61,832 bases of DNA from JAKFEE01 sp036675815 (GTDB lineage: Bacteria; Pseudomonadota; Alphaproteobacteria; Rhodospirillales; Magnetospirillaceae). The notes beneath the pieces were generated by a model. It saw only the letters and a program-made list of their open reading frames with translations. It was not told where the DNA came from and made no database searches. A program made the position numbers and the translations under genes. The stretch covers positions 1 through 61,832 of the forward strand of contig JAKFEE010000060.1 in NCBI GenBank assembly GCA_036675815.1, written 5' to 3'. Of the stretch, positions 38,241 to 47,977 are shown in pieces; the stretch's first letter is position 1, and each line of letters opens with the position of its first letter.

Positions 38241-39234
38241 GCGTGAGGTGGTCATACAGACGTTTCTGGGCCTTCATGGCTGGGGCGCAGCCCACCGTGG
38301 GCGCTTGGCCGGCGACGCGTCGTTCCGCCATTACGACCGCATCGCCGATGGCGACCGCCGCGCCGTATTGATGGACGCACCGCCGCCGAAAGAGGACGTG
38401 CGGCCGTTCGTCGCCATCGCCCGCCAGTTGGAGGGGCTGGGCTACAGCGCGCCGCGGCTGCTGGCCGTCGATGAAGATGCCGGCCTGCTGCTGCTCGAAG
38501 ATTTCGGCGACCAGACCTATACCCGCCTGCTGGCCGGGGGCGCCGACGAAGAGGCGCTGTACGGGCTGGCCATTGACCTGCTCGCTGATCTCCATGGCCG
38601 TACCGACGCCATTCCCCAAACGCTGCCGGCCTATGACGACCAGCGGCTTCTCACCGAGGCCGCCCTGCTGGTCGACTGGTATGTGCCGGCGGTGGGGCGG
38701 CCGCTAACGGCCGCGCTGCGGGCCGAATACGAGGCCATCTGGCGAGAGCTGTTCCCGTTGGCCCGGGCCGTGCCCGACTCCCTGGTCCTGCGCGATTTCC
38801 ATGTCGATAACCTCATGTTGCTCGACCGCCCGGACCTCGCCGCCTGCGGTCTGCTGGATTTCCAGGACGCTGTGGCCGGGCCGATCACCTATGACCTGAT
38901 GTCGCTGTTGGAAGATGCGCGCCGCGACATCGATCCGGCGCTGATCGCCCGCATGCGCGAACGCTATCTTGCCGCCTTCCCCGATCTCGATCGCAACGCC
39001 TTCGCCGCCTCGTGGGCGGTGCTGGCTGCGCAGCGCCACGCCAAGGTCATCGGCATCTTCACCCGCCTGTGCCAGCGCGACGGCAAGCCCCAGTACCTGG
39101 TGCACATTCCGCGGGTATGGCGCCTGCTCGAGCAGGCGCTGACGCATCCGGCGCTGGGTCCCCTGGCCCAGTGGCTGGAGCGCCACTTGCCGCGCGAGCA
39201 GCGCATCACCCCCAACCGCCGGTCGGCGGCATGA
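38233..39234 (+). CDS. amgK: N-acetylmuramate/N-acetylglucosamine anomeric kinase AmgK
   Basis: The 333-residue aminoglycoside-phosphotransferase-fold kinase has LAGDASFRHYDRI (nucleotide loop), LLLLEDFGDQTYT, the catalytic LRDFHVDNLMLL and the metal-binding GLLDFQDAVAGP. Being placed directly before a sugar-1-phosphate uridylyltransferase gene identifies it as AmgK, which phosphorylates the anomeric carbon of MurNAc in peptidoglycan recycling. This route bypasses de novo UDP-MurNAc synthesis and can lower fosfomycin sensitivity in organisms that have it. The ATGA overlap with murU indicates coupling. Confidence 0.92.
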   Translation: MSEREVVIQTFLGLHGWGAAHRGRLAGDASFRHYDRIADGDRRAVLMDAPPPKEDVRPFVAIARQLEGLGYSAPRLLAVDEDAGLLLLEDFGDQTYTRLLAGGADEEALYGLAIDLLADLHGRTDAIPQTLPAYDDQRLLTEAALLVDWYVPAVGRPLTAALRAEYEAIWRELFPLARAVPDSLVLRDFHVDNLMLLDRPDLAACGLLDFQDAVAGPITYDLMSLLEDARRDIDPALIARMRERYLAAFPDLDRNAFAASWAVLAAQRHAKVIGIFTRLCQRDGKPQYLVHIPRVWRLLEQALTHPALGPLAQWLERHLPREQRITPNRRSAA

Positions 39235-39974
39235 GCGGCTGCCGACCGCGCACCGGCATGGTGTTGGCCGCCGGCCTCGGCCTGCGCATGCGCCCGATCA
39301 CCGATCGCATCCCCAAGCCCATGGTCACGGTGGCCGGCAGCACCATGCTCGATCGCGCCATAGCCCATTTGCGCGCCGCCGGGGTCGAGCGGATCGTCGT
39401 CAACCTGTACTGGAAGGGTGAGGTGATCCGGCGTCACCTGGCCAAACAGGACGACATCATATTCTCGGACGAAAGCGATGCCCTGCTGGAGACGGGCGGC
39501 GGCGTCGCCAGGGCGTTGCCGTTGCTGGGCGACCATCCGTTCTTCGTCGCCAACGGCGACATCGTCTGGTTCAACGGCGTGCGCCCGGCCTTGCAGCGCC
39601 TGACCGAGGCCTGGGATGACGAGCGCATGGACGCGCTTCTGCTGATGCAGCGGACGCCGTCGGCCCATGGCTACGAGGGACCCGGCGATTTCTTCCTCGA
39701 TCCGCTCGGCCGGCCGCGGCGCCGAGGCGAGCGCGAGGTCGCGCCCTATCTGTTCGCCGGCGTCCAGATCCTGCATCCGCGGCTGGTCCGCGACGCGCCG
39801 GAGGGGCCGTTTTCACTCAACCTGCTCTATGATCGGGCACTGGCCGCGAGGCGCCTGTTCGGCCTCGTCCACGACGGCGAGTGGTACCACGTCGGCACGC
39901 CGGACTCCCTGGCCGAAATCGACAAGCTCATCATCGGCGCCCAAGCCGGCCGCCGGCAGGTCAGCCCGCAATGA
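39231..39974 (+). CDS. murU: N-acetylmuramate alpha-1-phosphate uridylyltransferase MurU
   Basis: The 247-residue nucleotidyltransferase shows GMVLAAGLGLRMRPITDRIPKPM with the signature Arg and Lys, LLETGGGVARALP, FVANGDIVW (metal site) and WYHVGTPDSLAEID. It makes UDP-MurNAc from MurNAc-1-phosphate delivered by AmgK. Length is typical for MurU and short compared with RmlA or GalU. It overlaps amgK and addB by ATGA at both ends, so the two recycling genes share a transcript with recombination genes, as in many alphaproteobacteria. Confidence 0.92.
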   Translation: MSGCRPRTGMVLAAGLGLRMRPITDRIPKPMVTVAGSTMLDRAIAHLRAAGVERIVVNLYWKGEVIRRHLAKQDDIIFSDESDALLETGGGVARALPLLGDHPFFVANGDIVWFNGVRPALQRLTEAWDDERMDALLLMQRTPSAHGYEGPGDFFLDPLGRPRRRGEREVAPYLFAGVQILHPRLVRDAPEGPFSLNLLYDRALAARRLFGLVHDGEWYHVGTPDSLAEIDKLIIGAQAGRRQVSPQ

Positions 39975-42943
39975 GCCACAGCCCCGGCGCGAGCGTCCTC
40001 ACCATCGCGCCCGGCCATTCCTTCGTCGACGCCCTGGCCGAGGGTCTGCTGCGCCGCACCGGCGGCGAACCGCTGGAACTGGCCCGACACCTCGTCCTGT
40101 TGCCGACGCGCCGTGCCTGCCGATCGCTGCGCGAGGCGTTCCTGCGCCTGGGCGGCGGCACGCCGCTGCTGTTGCCGCGCATGCGGCCGCTGGGCGAGCT
40201 GGACGAGGACGAGATGCTGTTGCTCGACGAGCCGCTGGCCGAGGGAAACCTCGAGCTGCCGCCGGCGGTGCCGCCGCTCAAACGGCAGTTGCTGCTGGCC
40301 CGTTTGGTCATGGCCATGGGCGGCGGACGCAGCGGCCATGTGCCTGGCCCGGCGCAGGCGGCGCAGCTTGCGGCCGAATTGGGGCGGCTGCTGGACCAGG
40401 TGCAGACCGAGGGCCTGGGCTTCGAGCAATTGGCGCAGCTGGTGCCCGCGGATTACGCGGCGCACTGGCAGATCACCCTCGATTTCCTGGCGATCCTGAC
40501 CGAGCACTGGCCGAAGATCCTTGCCGAGCAGGGCATGATGGATGCCGCCGAGCGGCGCCGCCGGCTGATCCTGGCACAGGCGGCGCAGTGGCGGGCCGAG
40601 CCGCCGGGTTTTCCGGTCATCGCCGCCGGATCGACCGGCAGCACGCCGGCTACGGCCGAATTGCTCAGCGTGGTGGCAGACATGCCCGAGGGTTGTGTCG
40701 TCCTGCCCGGCCTCGACCGCGATCTCGACGACGCCGGCTGGAATGAGATGGACGGCAGCCATCCGCAGTTCGGCATGAAGGCGCTGCTGGCCCGCATGGG
40801 CCTTGATCGTCGCGACGTGCGCCTGTGGGAGCGCCGCGCCAGCCCCTGCCCGGCACGCACGCGCCTGATCTCCGAGACCCTCCGGCCGGCGGCCACCACC
40901 GACGCCTGGCGGTTGACCGAGGGCATCGGGCCGGAGGCGCTGACCGGCGTGACCCGGCTCGACGCCCCGGGACCGCGCGAGGAAGCCGGGGCCATCGCCC
41001 TGCTGTTACGCCAGGTGCTGGAAACGCCCGAGAAGACCGCCGCCCTGGTCACCCCCGATCGCAGTCTGGCGCGGCGGGTGGCGAGCGAGTTGCGGCGCTG
41101 GGGCGTCGAGATCGACGATTCGGGCGGCCGCTCGCTGGGCCTGACCCCGCCCGGCATGTTCCTGGCCCTGGTCGCCGACATGGCGGCACAGGAGTTCGCC
41201 CCCCATCCGACATTGGCGGCGCTCAAGCATCCGTTGGCGGCCGGCGGCACGGCCGCCGCGGCGTTCCGCGGGCGGGTGCGGCGCCTGGAACTGGCGGTGC
41301 TGCGCGGACCGCGGCCGGCGCCCGGCTTGGCCGGCATCCGCTCTGCCGCACCCGAGCGGGCCAAGGCCAACCGCATCGCCTGGGACGCGGCCATGGACGA
41401 GTGGCTGGCGGGCCTGGAACGGGCGGCGGCGCCGTTCACCACCTTGCTGGCGCAACCCACGGCAAGTTTGGCCGACCTGCTGCGCGCCCACGTCGCCCTG
41501 GCCGAGGCCTTGACCGCCAGCGATACCGACTCCGGCCCGACTTTGCTGTACGCCGGCGATGCCGGCGAGGCCATGGCCCGCTTCGTCGCCGACCTGGCCG
41601 ACGCCGCCGCCGCGATGCCCGCCATAGCCGGCGGCAGCTACGCCGGCCTGTTCGAGGTCTTGCTGGGCACGGCGGTGGTGCGACCGCGCTGGGGCGGCCA
41701 TCCGCGCATCCATGTGCTGGGGCCGCTGGAGGCGCGGCTACAGCATCTCGATCTCGTCATTCTTGGCGGCCTCAACGAGGGCACCTGGCCGCCGCAGCCC
41801 GGCGCCGACCCATGGATGAGCCGGCCAATGCGCGCCGCTTTCGGCCTGCCGCTGCCCGAACGCCGCATCGGCTTGTCGGCTCATGACTTCGCGCAGGCCT
41901 TCTGTGCTCCCGAAGTAGTGTTGAGCCGGGCGACGCGGGTCGACGGCGCGCCGACGGTGCCGTCGCGCTGGCTCTTGCGCCTGGATGCCGTGCTGCAGGC
42001 AGGTGGACTGCCGCTGCCGGCGGCGCCGCCGTGGGTCGATTGGTTCACCCGGCTCGACCGCCCCGAGCGCATCGCGCCGACACCGCCACCGGCGCCGCGC
42101 CCGCCGGTGAGCGCGCGGCCACGGCGCCTGTGGGCGACCGACGTCGAGACATGGATGCGCGACCCTTATGCCATCTATGCCAAGCACATCCTCAAGCTGC
42201 GGGCGCTCGATCCGATCGACGCCGATGCCGGCGCCGCCGATTACGGCAGCATCGTCCACGACGTGCTCGAGCGGTTCCTGACCGAGCATCCGCGCGGGCT
42301 GCCGCCGAACGCGCTGGATCTGTTGCTGGCGATCGGCGAGGAGCGCTTTGCGCCGCTGATGGCGCTGCCCAGCGTCTACGCCTTCTGGTGGCCACGCTTC
42401 CAGCGTGTCGCCCGGTGGTTCGTGGTGACCGAGGCCGAACGCCGGCATGAGGTGGAGCGAACCTTCTGCGAAGTGGTGGGCGCACGCCACATCCCGGGGC
42501 CGGCCGGGCCATTCGAGATCGCCGCCAAGGCCGACCGCATCGACCTCATGGTCGGCGACGGACTCACCATCATCGATTACAAGACCGGCGCCCCACCCTC
42601 GGCCAAGGAGGTCGCCGCCGGCTATGCCCCGCAACTGCCCATCGAAGCGGCCATTGCCGTGGCGGGTGGCTTCGCCGGAATCCCGGCGACCGCGGTCAAT
42701 GATCTCCAATACTGGCGCCTGAAGGGTGGCGAGGCCGGCGGCGAAATTCGCTCGCCCGGCGGCGACGCCGCTACCCTGGCCGAGGAGGCGTTGGCCGGCG
42801 TCCAGCGCTTGGTCGAGGCCTTCGACGACCCCGCCACCGCCTATCAGGCGCGGCCCCATCCCGAATTCGCCCCGCGATTCTCGGATTACTTGCATCTCGC
42901 CCGCGTCAAGGAGTGGGCCTCGCTGGACGGCGACGCCGAATGA
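39971..42943 (+). CDS. addB: Double-strand break repair protein AddB
   Basis: The 990-residue protein has the alphaproteobacterial AddB layout: a degenerate N-terminal helicase-like part (LVLLPTRRACRSLREAF near the start instead of a full Walker A), a middle with LGGLNEGTWPPQPGADPWMSR, and a C-terminal PD-(D/E)xK nuclease with KADRIDLMVGDG, IIDYKTGAPP and PQLPIEA. With AddA it forms the helicase-nuclease that resects DNA ends for RecA. The start MSHSPGASVL overlaps the murU stop as ATGA, and its own stop overlaps addA in the same way. Confidence 0.94.
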   Translation: MSHSPGASVLTIAPGHSFVDALAEGLLRRTGGEPLELARHLVLLPTRRACRSLREAFLRLGGGTPLLLPRMRPLGELDEDEMLLLDEPLAEGNLELPPAVPPLKRQLLLARLVMAMGGGRSGHVPGPAQAAQLAAELGRLLDQVQTEGLGFEQLAQLVPADYAAHWQITLDFLAILTEHWPKILAEQGMMDAAERRRRLILAQAAQWRAEPPGFPVIAAGSTGSTPATAELLSVVADMPEGCVVLPGLDRDLDDAGWNEMDGSHPQFGMKALLARMGLDRRDVRLWERRASPCPARTRLISETLRPAATTDAWRLTEGIGPEALTGVTRLDAPGPREEAGAIALLLRQVLETPEKTAALVTPDRSLARRVASELRRWGVEIDDSGGRSLGLTPPGMFLALVADMAAQEFAPHPTLAALKHPLAAGGTAAAAFRGRVRRLELAVLRGPRPAPGLAGIRSAAPERAKANRIAWDAAMDEWLAGLERAAAPFTTLLAQPTASLADLLRAHVALAEALTASDTDSGPTLLYAGDAGEAMARFVADLADAAAAMPAIAGGSYAGLFEVLLGTAVVRPRWGGHPRIHVLGPLEARLQHLDLVILGGLNEGTWPPQPGADPWMSRPMRAAFGLPLPERRIGLSAHDFAQAFCAPEVVLSRATRVDGAPTVPSRWLLRLDAVLQAGGLPLPAAPPWVDWFTRLDRPERIAPTPPPAPRPPVSARPRRLWATDVETWMRDPYAIYAKHILKLRALDPIDADAGAADYGSIVHDVLERFLTEHPRGLPPNALDLLLAIGEERFAPLMALPSVYAFWWPRFQRVARWFVVTEAERRHEVERTFCEVVGARHIPGPAGPFEIAAKADRIDLMVGDGLTIIDYKTGAPPSAKEVAAGYAPQLPIEAAIAVAGGFAGIPATAVNDLQYWRLKGGEAGGEIRSPGGDAATLAEEALAGVQRLVEAFDDPATAYQARPHPEFAPRFSDYLHLARVKEWASLDGDAE

Positions 42944-45900
42944 GCCATCAGCGTCCCGACCCGTCGATTCCGCAACGGCAGGCGGCCGACCCCCAGGCCT
43001 CGGTCTGGGTGGCCGCCTCGGCCGGCACCGGCAAGACCAAGGTGCTGACCGACCGCGTGCTCAACCTGCTGCTCGCCGGCAGTGCGCCCGAGCGCATCCT
43101 GTGCCTGACTTTCACCAAGGCTGCCGCCGCCGAGATGGCCAACCGCATCGCCCAACGCCTCGCCGGCTGGGCGACGATGGGCGAAGCCGAACTCGATGGG
43201 ACTCTGGCCACACTGGTCGGCCAGCCCGTCGACCAGGCGTTGCGGGCGCGGGCGCGGCGCCTGTTCGCCCAGGTACTCGACGTGCCCGGCGGTATGAAGA
43301 TTCTGACCATCCACGCCTTCTGCCAATCGCTGCTGCGTCGCTTCCCCCTGGAGGCCGGGCTGGCGCCGCATTTCCAGGTGATGGACGAGCGTGACTCCAC
43401 CGAGTTGCTGCAAGCGGCCCGTGATGAGGTGCTGCAGCAGGCTCGGACCGGCGGTGCTCTGGCTTCGGCGCTGGCCCAGGTCACCGGCCACATCGGCGAA
43501 ACCGAGTTTCCCGAGCTGCTGGATGCACTGGCCGGCGAGCGTGGCCGCCTCAAACGCATGCGCGAACGTCCGGGGACTAGCCTGCGACAACATCTCGGAT
43601 TGTCGGACGCCGACACGGCGGCATCGATTCTGGCCTCTGCCTGCGACGACACCGCCTTCGATGGTGCCGCCTGCCGCGCCGCCGTCGACATGCTGAGGCG
43701 CGGCACGGCTACCGATGGCGCCCGTGCCGACGCTATCGCCGCATGGCTCGCCGCCGAGCTAGCGGCGCGCAACGATGGCTTCGACGACTACTGCCGCCAA
43801 TTCCTGACCAACGGTGGCGACATCCGGGTGCGGCTGGCCACCAAAGCCTGTGCGGATGCCTTGCCGGCCCTGCAGGCCGAGGCAGAGCGGCTGGTGGCGG
43901 TGCTCGAGCGCTGGCGCGCCGCCAAGATCGCCGAGGCGACCGAGGCACTGCTGGAAATCGCCGGCGCATTGCTTGCCGCCTACGAGAGCCACAAGGCGGC
44001 ACACGCGCTGCTCGACTACGACGACCTCATCCTCGCCGCGGTCGGGCTGCTGTCGGGCAATCACGGCGCCGCCGCCTGGGTGCTGTTCAAGCTGGACGGC
44101 GGCATCGACCATGTGCTGATCGACGAGGCGCAGGACACCAACCCCGACCAGTGGGCGGTGGTGCGCGCGCTGACCGACGAGTTCTTCGCCGGCTATGGCA
44201 CCCGCGAGCGCATCCGCACGGTTTTCGCCGTCGGCGACGCCAAGCAGTCGATCTACAGCTTCCAGGGCGCCGATCCGCGCGAGTTCGAGCGCATGCGGAC
44301 CCTGCTGTCCGAGCAGGTGCCTGCGGCAGGTCAACGTTGGCGCCAGGTAGGGCTTCACGTGTCGTTCCGCTCGACGGCGGCCGTGCTCGACGCCGTGGAC
44401 GCCGTGTTCAACAGGGATCCCGGCCGCGACGGCGTGGTGTTGGACGGCGAGGAAATCCGCCACCTGCCGTGGCGCGAAGGCCAGGCAGGGCTGGTCGAGC
44501 TGTGGCCGCCGGTCACGCCGCGGCTGCAGGACGAGCCCGAGCCGTGGAAGCCGCCAGTCGAACGCGTGAAGGGCGACAACCCGCGCACCCGCCTGGCGCG
44601 GTTGGTGGCGCGGCGCGTCCACGCCATGGTCGGCCAGGAAATGCTGGAATCGCAGGGCCGCCCGGTGCGCGCCGGTGACGTCATGGTGCTGGTGCGTCGC
44701 CGCAACGCCTTCGTCGACGATCTGGTGCGCGAGTTGAAGGCGCTCGACGTCGCGGTGGCCGGCGCCGACCGGCTGGTGCTGACCGAGCAGATGGCAGTGA
44801 TGGACCTGATGGCGCTGGGCCATGCCCTGCTGCTGCCCGAGGACGACCTGACCCTGGCCACCGTGCTCAAGGGGCCGCTGTTCGGCCTGGACGAGGACCA
44901 GTTGTTCCGGCTCGCCCATGAACGCAGCGGCAGCCTATGGCAGGCGCTGCGGCACTCGGAGCACGTCGCGCAGCGCGAGTTCCTTGCCGAACTGCTGGGG
45001 CTGGCCGACCGCCTGCCGCCGCATGAGCTCTTCGCCCACGTGCTGGCAACGCGCGGCGGTCGCCTGAAGCTGGTGCGCCGCCTGGGCTGGGAGGCCGAGG
45101 ACGCCATCGACGAGTTCATGGCGCTGACCCTGGCCTACGAGCGCGCCCACCCGCCGTCGCTGCAAGGTTTCCTGCACTGGCTGGAAAGCGGCTCGGTCGA
45201 AGTCAAGCGCGACCTCGACCAGGGCGGTCACGACGCCGTGCGCATCATGACCGTGCACGGCGCGAAGGGATTGCAGGCGCCGATCGTATTTCTGCCCGAT
45301 ACCCTGCAGACGCCGAAACAATCGCCGAACCTGTTGTGGCTGGGCGACGGCGCGACCGAGGCATTGGCGTGGCTGCCGCGGTCCGAGCTTGCCGATCCCG
45401 CGTGCATGGCGGCCCGTGAGGCGGCGCAGGCGGCGCGCGATCAGGAGTATCGCCGCCTGCTGTACGTCGCCATGACCCGCGCCGAGGATCGGCTGTACGT
45501 CTGTGGCTGGGAAACGCGCCGGGCCGCGCCCGAGCACTGCTGGTACGACCTGATCGGAGCCGCCCTGCGGGCCCAGGGCGTCGCAGAGGACGACGCCTTC
45601 TTGGCCAAGCAGGGCGAAACAGAGGCCTCGGTCCTGCGCCTGCGCTGCCGCCAGGACGTGGCGGTGGCCGCGCCGCCCGCGGCACCAGTGATTCTGACGC
45701 CGGCCGCCTGGCCGGACTGGATCGGCCGCACGGCTCCGGACGAGCCGTCGCCGCCGCGGCCGTTGGTGCCGTCGCGCCCCGAGGCCGAGGAGCCACCGGT
45801 GCGCTCGCCGCTGGGTCCCGACGACGGCCATCGCTTCCGCCGCGGTGTGTTGATCCATAGGCTGCTGCAGACGCTGCCCGAGTTGCCGCACGGCCAGCGG

Positions 45901-46335
45901 GCCGCGGCGGCGGCGCGCTACCTCGCCCGCTCCGGCTTCGGCCTGGCGGTGGCGGCGCAGGCCGAATTGGCCGCCGAGGTGGCGCGGGTGTTGGAGCATC
46001 CCGAGTTCGCGCCGATCTTCGGCCCGGGATCGCAGGCCGAGGTGCCGGTGGTGGGCATGGTCGGCGAGCGCGTCGTCTCGGGCCAGGTCGACCGGCTGTT
46101 GGTGACCAAGGCCGAGGTGCTGGTCATCGACTTCAAGACCAATCGACCGCCGCCCCGCGATACCGCCGACGTCCCGCCCGTCTACCTGCGCCAGATGGCT
46201 GCCTACCGCGCGGCGCTGGCCTGCATCTACCCCGGCCGGGCCATCCGCTGCGCCTTGTTGTGGACCGATGCACCCCGCCTGATGCCGCTGGAGGCGGCGC
46301 GTTTGGATGACATCCTTGGCGATCTGCGCGGCTAA
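42940..46335 (+). CDS. addA: Double-strand break repair helicase-nuclease AddA
   Basis: The 1131-residue UvrD/Rep-type helicase has Walker A AASAGTGKTKVLTDR at residues 25-39, LCLTFTKAAAAEM, Walker B VLIDEAQDTNPDQW, VGDAKQSIYSFQGAD (motif III), IMTVHGAKGLQAPIV (motif V), and RLLYVAMTRAEDRLYV (motif VI). The C-terminal PD-(D/E)xK nuclease is marked by GQVDRLLV, VLVIDFKTNRPP and QMAAYRAAL. It partners AddB in processing double-strand breaks. Length is normal. It is the last gene of the overlapped tsaE-amgK-murU-addB-addA run. Confidence 0.96.
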   Translation: MSHQRPDPSIPQRQAADPQASVWVAASAGTGKTKVLTDRVLNLLLAGSAPERILCLTFTKAAAAEMANRIAQRLAGWATMGEAELDGTLATLVGQPVDQALRARARRLFAQVLDVPGGMKILTIHAFCQSLLRRFPLEAGLAPHFQVMDERDSTELLQAARDEVLQQARTGGALASALAQVTGHIGETEFPELLDALAGERGRLKRMRERPGTSLRQHLGLSDADTAASILASACDDTAFDGAACRAAVDMLRRGTATDGARADAIAAWLAAELAARNDGFDDYCRQFLTNGGDIRVRLATKACADALPALQAEAERLVAVLERWRAAKIAEATEALLEIAGALLAAYESHKAAHALLDYDDLILAAVGLLSGNHGAAAWVLFKLDGGIDHVLIDEAQDTNPDQWAVVRALTDEFFAGYGTRERIRTVFAVGDAKQSIYSFQGADPREFERMRTLLSEQVPAAGQRWRQVGLHVSFRSTAAVLDAVDAVFNRDPGRDGVVLDGEEIRHLPWREGQAGLVELWPPVTPRLQDEPEPWKPPVERVKGDNPRTRLARLVARRVHAMVGQEMLESQGRPVRAGDVMVLVRRRNAFVDDLVRELKALDVAVAGADRLVLTEQMAVMDLMALGHALLLPEDDLTLATVLKGPLFGLDEDQLFRLAHERSGSLWQALRHSEHVAQREFLAELLGLADRLPPHELFAHVLATRGGRLKLVRRLGWEAEDAIDEFMALTLAYERAHPPSLQGFLHWLESGSVEVKRDLDQGGHDAVRIMTVHGAKGLQAPIVFLPDTLQTPKQSPNLLWLGDGATEALAWLPRSELADPACMAAREAAQAARDQEYRRLLYVAMTRAEDRLYVCGWETRRAAPEHCWYDLIGAALRAQGVAEDDAFLAKQGETEASVLRLRCRQDVAVAAPPAAPVILTPAAWPDWIGRTAPDEPSPPRPLVPSRPEAEEPPVRSPLGPDDGHRFRRGVLIHRLLQTLPELPHGQRAAAAARYLARSGFGLAVAAQAELAAEVARVLEHPEFAPIFGPGSQAEVPVVGMVGERVVSGQVDRLLVTKAEVLVIDFKTNRPPPRDTADVPPVYLRQMAAYRAALACIYPGRAIRCALLWTDAPRLMPLEAARLDDILGDLRG

Positions 46336-46365
46336 CCGCTTGGCCTGGCGTGCGCCGCCGCTTGC

Positions 46366-46394
46366 TTGACGGCTTTCCCGCGCCTACCTAAAGT
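46366..46394 (+). promoter_or_regulatory. Sigma-70-type promoter of trxA
   Basis: TTGACG and TAAAGT are spaced by exactly 17 bases, and the -10 ends 55 bases upstream of the trxA ATG in the gap after addA. It would give thioredoxin its own transcript beside any read-through from addA. Confidence 0.7.
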
Positions 46395-46449
46395 GCGGCC
46401 AAGGGGTGCCGGCGGCCTCCCATCGGATCGGCAGACGAGGAAAGCGAAA

Positions 46450-46764
46450 ATGAAACAGGTAACCGATGCATCGTTCGACGCCGATGTCCTGAAGGCCCCT
46501 GGCCCGGTCCTCGTCGATTTCTGGGCGGAATGGTGCGGCCCGTGCCGCCAGATCGCGCCGGCCCTCGAAGACCTGTCCAATGACTTGGCCGAGCGTGTCA
46601 CCGTGGCCAAGATCAACATCGACGAGAATCCGATGACCCCGTCGAAATACGGCGTGCGCGGCATTCCGACGCTGATGCTGTTCAAGGACGGCCAGGTGGC
46701 CGCCACCAAGATCGGCGCCCTGCCGAAGAGCAAGCTATACGAATGGGTCGAATCCTCGCTGTAA
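46450..46764 (+). CDS. trxA: Thioredoxin
   Basis: The 104-residue protein has the active site DFWAEWCGPCRQIAP (WCGPC at about residues 29-33), the cis-proline segment RGIPTLMLF and FKDGQVAATKIGA. It is the cytoplasmic dithiol reductant for ribonucleotide reductase, methionine sulfoxide reductase and other enzymes. Length and motifs are standard. GAGGAAAG before the ATG serves as ribosome site. A promoter precedes the gene and a strong terminator follows it, and addA-trxA adjacency is usual in alphaproteobacteria. Confidence 0.97.
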   Translation: MKQVTDASFDADVLKAPGPVLVDFWAEWCGPCRQIAPALEDLSNDLAERVTVAKINIDENPMTPSKYGVRGIPTLMLFKDGQVAATKIGALPKSKLYEWVESSL

Positions 46765-46787
46765 GGGTAGCCCATTCGCGACGATGG

Positions 46788-46821
46788 AAACCCCGCTGCG
46801 ACGAACGCGCGGGGTTTTTTT
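46788..46821 (+). terminator. Rho-independent terminator after trxA
   Basis: AAACCCCGC (46788-46796) pairs with GCGGGGTTT (46809-46817), closing a 12-base loop and running into a tract of seven T. It stands 24 bases past the trxA stop codon. Confidence 0.92.
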
Positions 46822-46900
46822 GTTCGTCGCATTACAGAACCTCGGGCCCATTTCTCTTCATCACTCCCAGGGAAGAATTGCGAAGAAACTCCCTCCTGTC

Positions 46901-47108
46901 CGTCATTCCCGCGAAAGCGGGAATCCATTCCGCCATCGGAAGTGCTTAAGCGGGACGCACGCCTTCAGGAATGGGCCCCCGCTTCCGCGGGGGTGACGAC
47001 TGGTGCATAGCGGCATTTCTTCCCACATACCCCCGTCATGCCCGCGGGCGCGGGCATCCATTTTCTAGAAGCCTGAGTCAATGGATTCCCGTTTCCGCGG
47101 GAATGACT
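46901..47108. repeat. Four alternating REP-like palindromes (BIME-like cluster)
   Basis: Four units lie in alternating orientation: ATTCCCGC-GAAA-GCGGGAAT (46905-46924), GCCCCCGC-TTCC-GCGGGGGT (about 46975-46993), ATGCCCGC-GGGC-GCGGGCAT (47038-47057), and ATTCCCGT-TTCC-GCGGGAAT (47085-47104) with one mismatched pair. All carry the CGTCA/TCCAT frame seen in the 5.8-kb pair. They fill the gap between the trxA terminator and the end of the hydrolase gene; apart from them 46822-47131 contains no gene. Confidence 0.85.
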
Positions 47109-47131
47109 GATCGGGGCCGTGATCTCGCCTC

Positions 47132-47977
47132 TCAGTGAAGGCCGCCGTTTTCGATCGCGGCGAGGAAATCGACGACCCCCTGCCCCGCCCCCCAATCGTA
47201 GAGGTCGCCATGATCCGCATACGGCAGGAACAGGGCCTGCTTCGGGTCGGGCGCCGCCTCGTACAAGCGCTCTCCCATCCGGAACGGCACCACGTCGTCG
47301 CGCTGGCCGTGGATGAGCAACATCGGCGCCTGTAGCCGCTCGATTTTCGCCAAGTTGTCGTATCGATCGCGCATCAGCAGGCGCACCGGGATCAGCGGGT
47401 AGATGCCCGCCGCGACATCGACCACACTGGTGAAGGGGGCCTCCAGGATCACCGCCGCGGCGGGTTGCTCGACCGCCATCTGCACCGCGACGCCGCTGCC
47501 CAGCGACTCGCCGTAGACGACGATGCGCTCATGCGCGATGTCCTGCTCCCTGAGCCACGCCAGCGCGGCACGCCCGTCGTCGTAGAGGCCCTGCTCGTTG
47601 GGGATGCCTGGGTTGCCGCCGAAGCCACGATACTCCACCAGCAACACGCCGTAGCCGGCGTCCAGCAGCAGGCGCGCCTTGAAGGCGCGCATGGCGATGT
47701 TCCCCCCGTTACCGTGATAATACGCCACCACCGGCGCCTCGGATCGCCACGGCGGTGCGTACCAGGCGGTAAGTCGCAGGCCGTCAGCAGTGGGCAGGTC
47801 GACCACGGTCATCTCGGGAACGCCCGCCGCCACCGGCTGCTCGACGATCGCCGTAGGGTGGTACATCAATTGACGTTGCAGCGCGAACATCAGGCCGAGA
47901 ATGCCGATATAAGCGCCGGCGCCGAACGTAGCGACCGAGAGGACCAAGCTGCTCATGCGTATCCAGCGTAGCTTCAT
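47132..47977 (-). CDS. Membrane-anchored alpha/beta hydrolase
   Basis: The 281-residue protein has one N-terminal transmembrane segment (about residues 9-33, LVLSVATFGAGAYIGILGLMFAL). An alpha/beta-hydrolase fold follows, with YYHGNGGN (oxyanion region), the nucleophile elbow VYGESLGSG, the acid near HGQRDDVVPF, and the His in YADHGDLYDW. It resembles the Bem46/YfhR-type family of inner-membrane hydrolases of unknown substrate. Its ATG overlaps the dinB stop (ATGA on the minus strand), so it is co-transcribed with dinB, though no functional link is known. Confidence 0.85.
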   Translation of the reverse strand: MKLRWIRMSSLVLSVATFGAGAYIGILGLMFALQRQLMYHPTAIVEQPVAAGVPEMTVVDLPTADGLRLTAWYAPPWRSEAPVVAYYHGNGGNIAMRAFKARLLLDAGYGVLLVEYRGFGGNPGIPNEQGLYDDGRAALAWLREQDIAHERIVVYGESLGSGVAVQMAVEQPAAAVILEAPFTSVVDVAAGIYPLIPVRLLMRDRYDNLAKIERLQAPMLLIHGQRDDVVPFRMGERLYEAAPDPKQALFLPYADHGDLYDWGAGQGVVDFLAAIENGGLH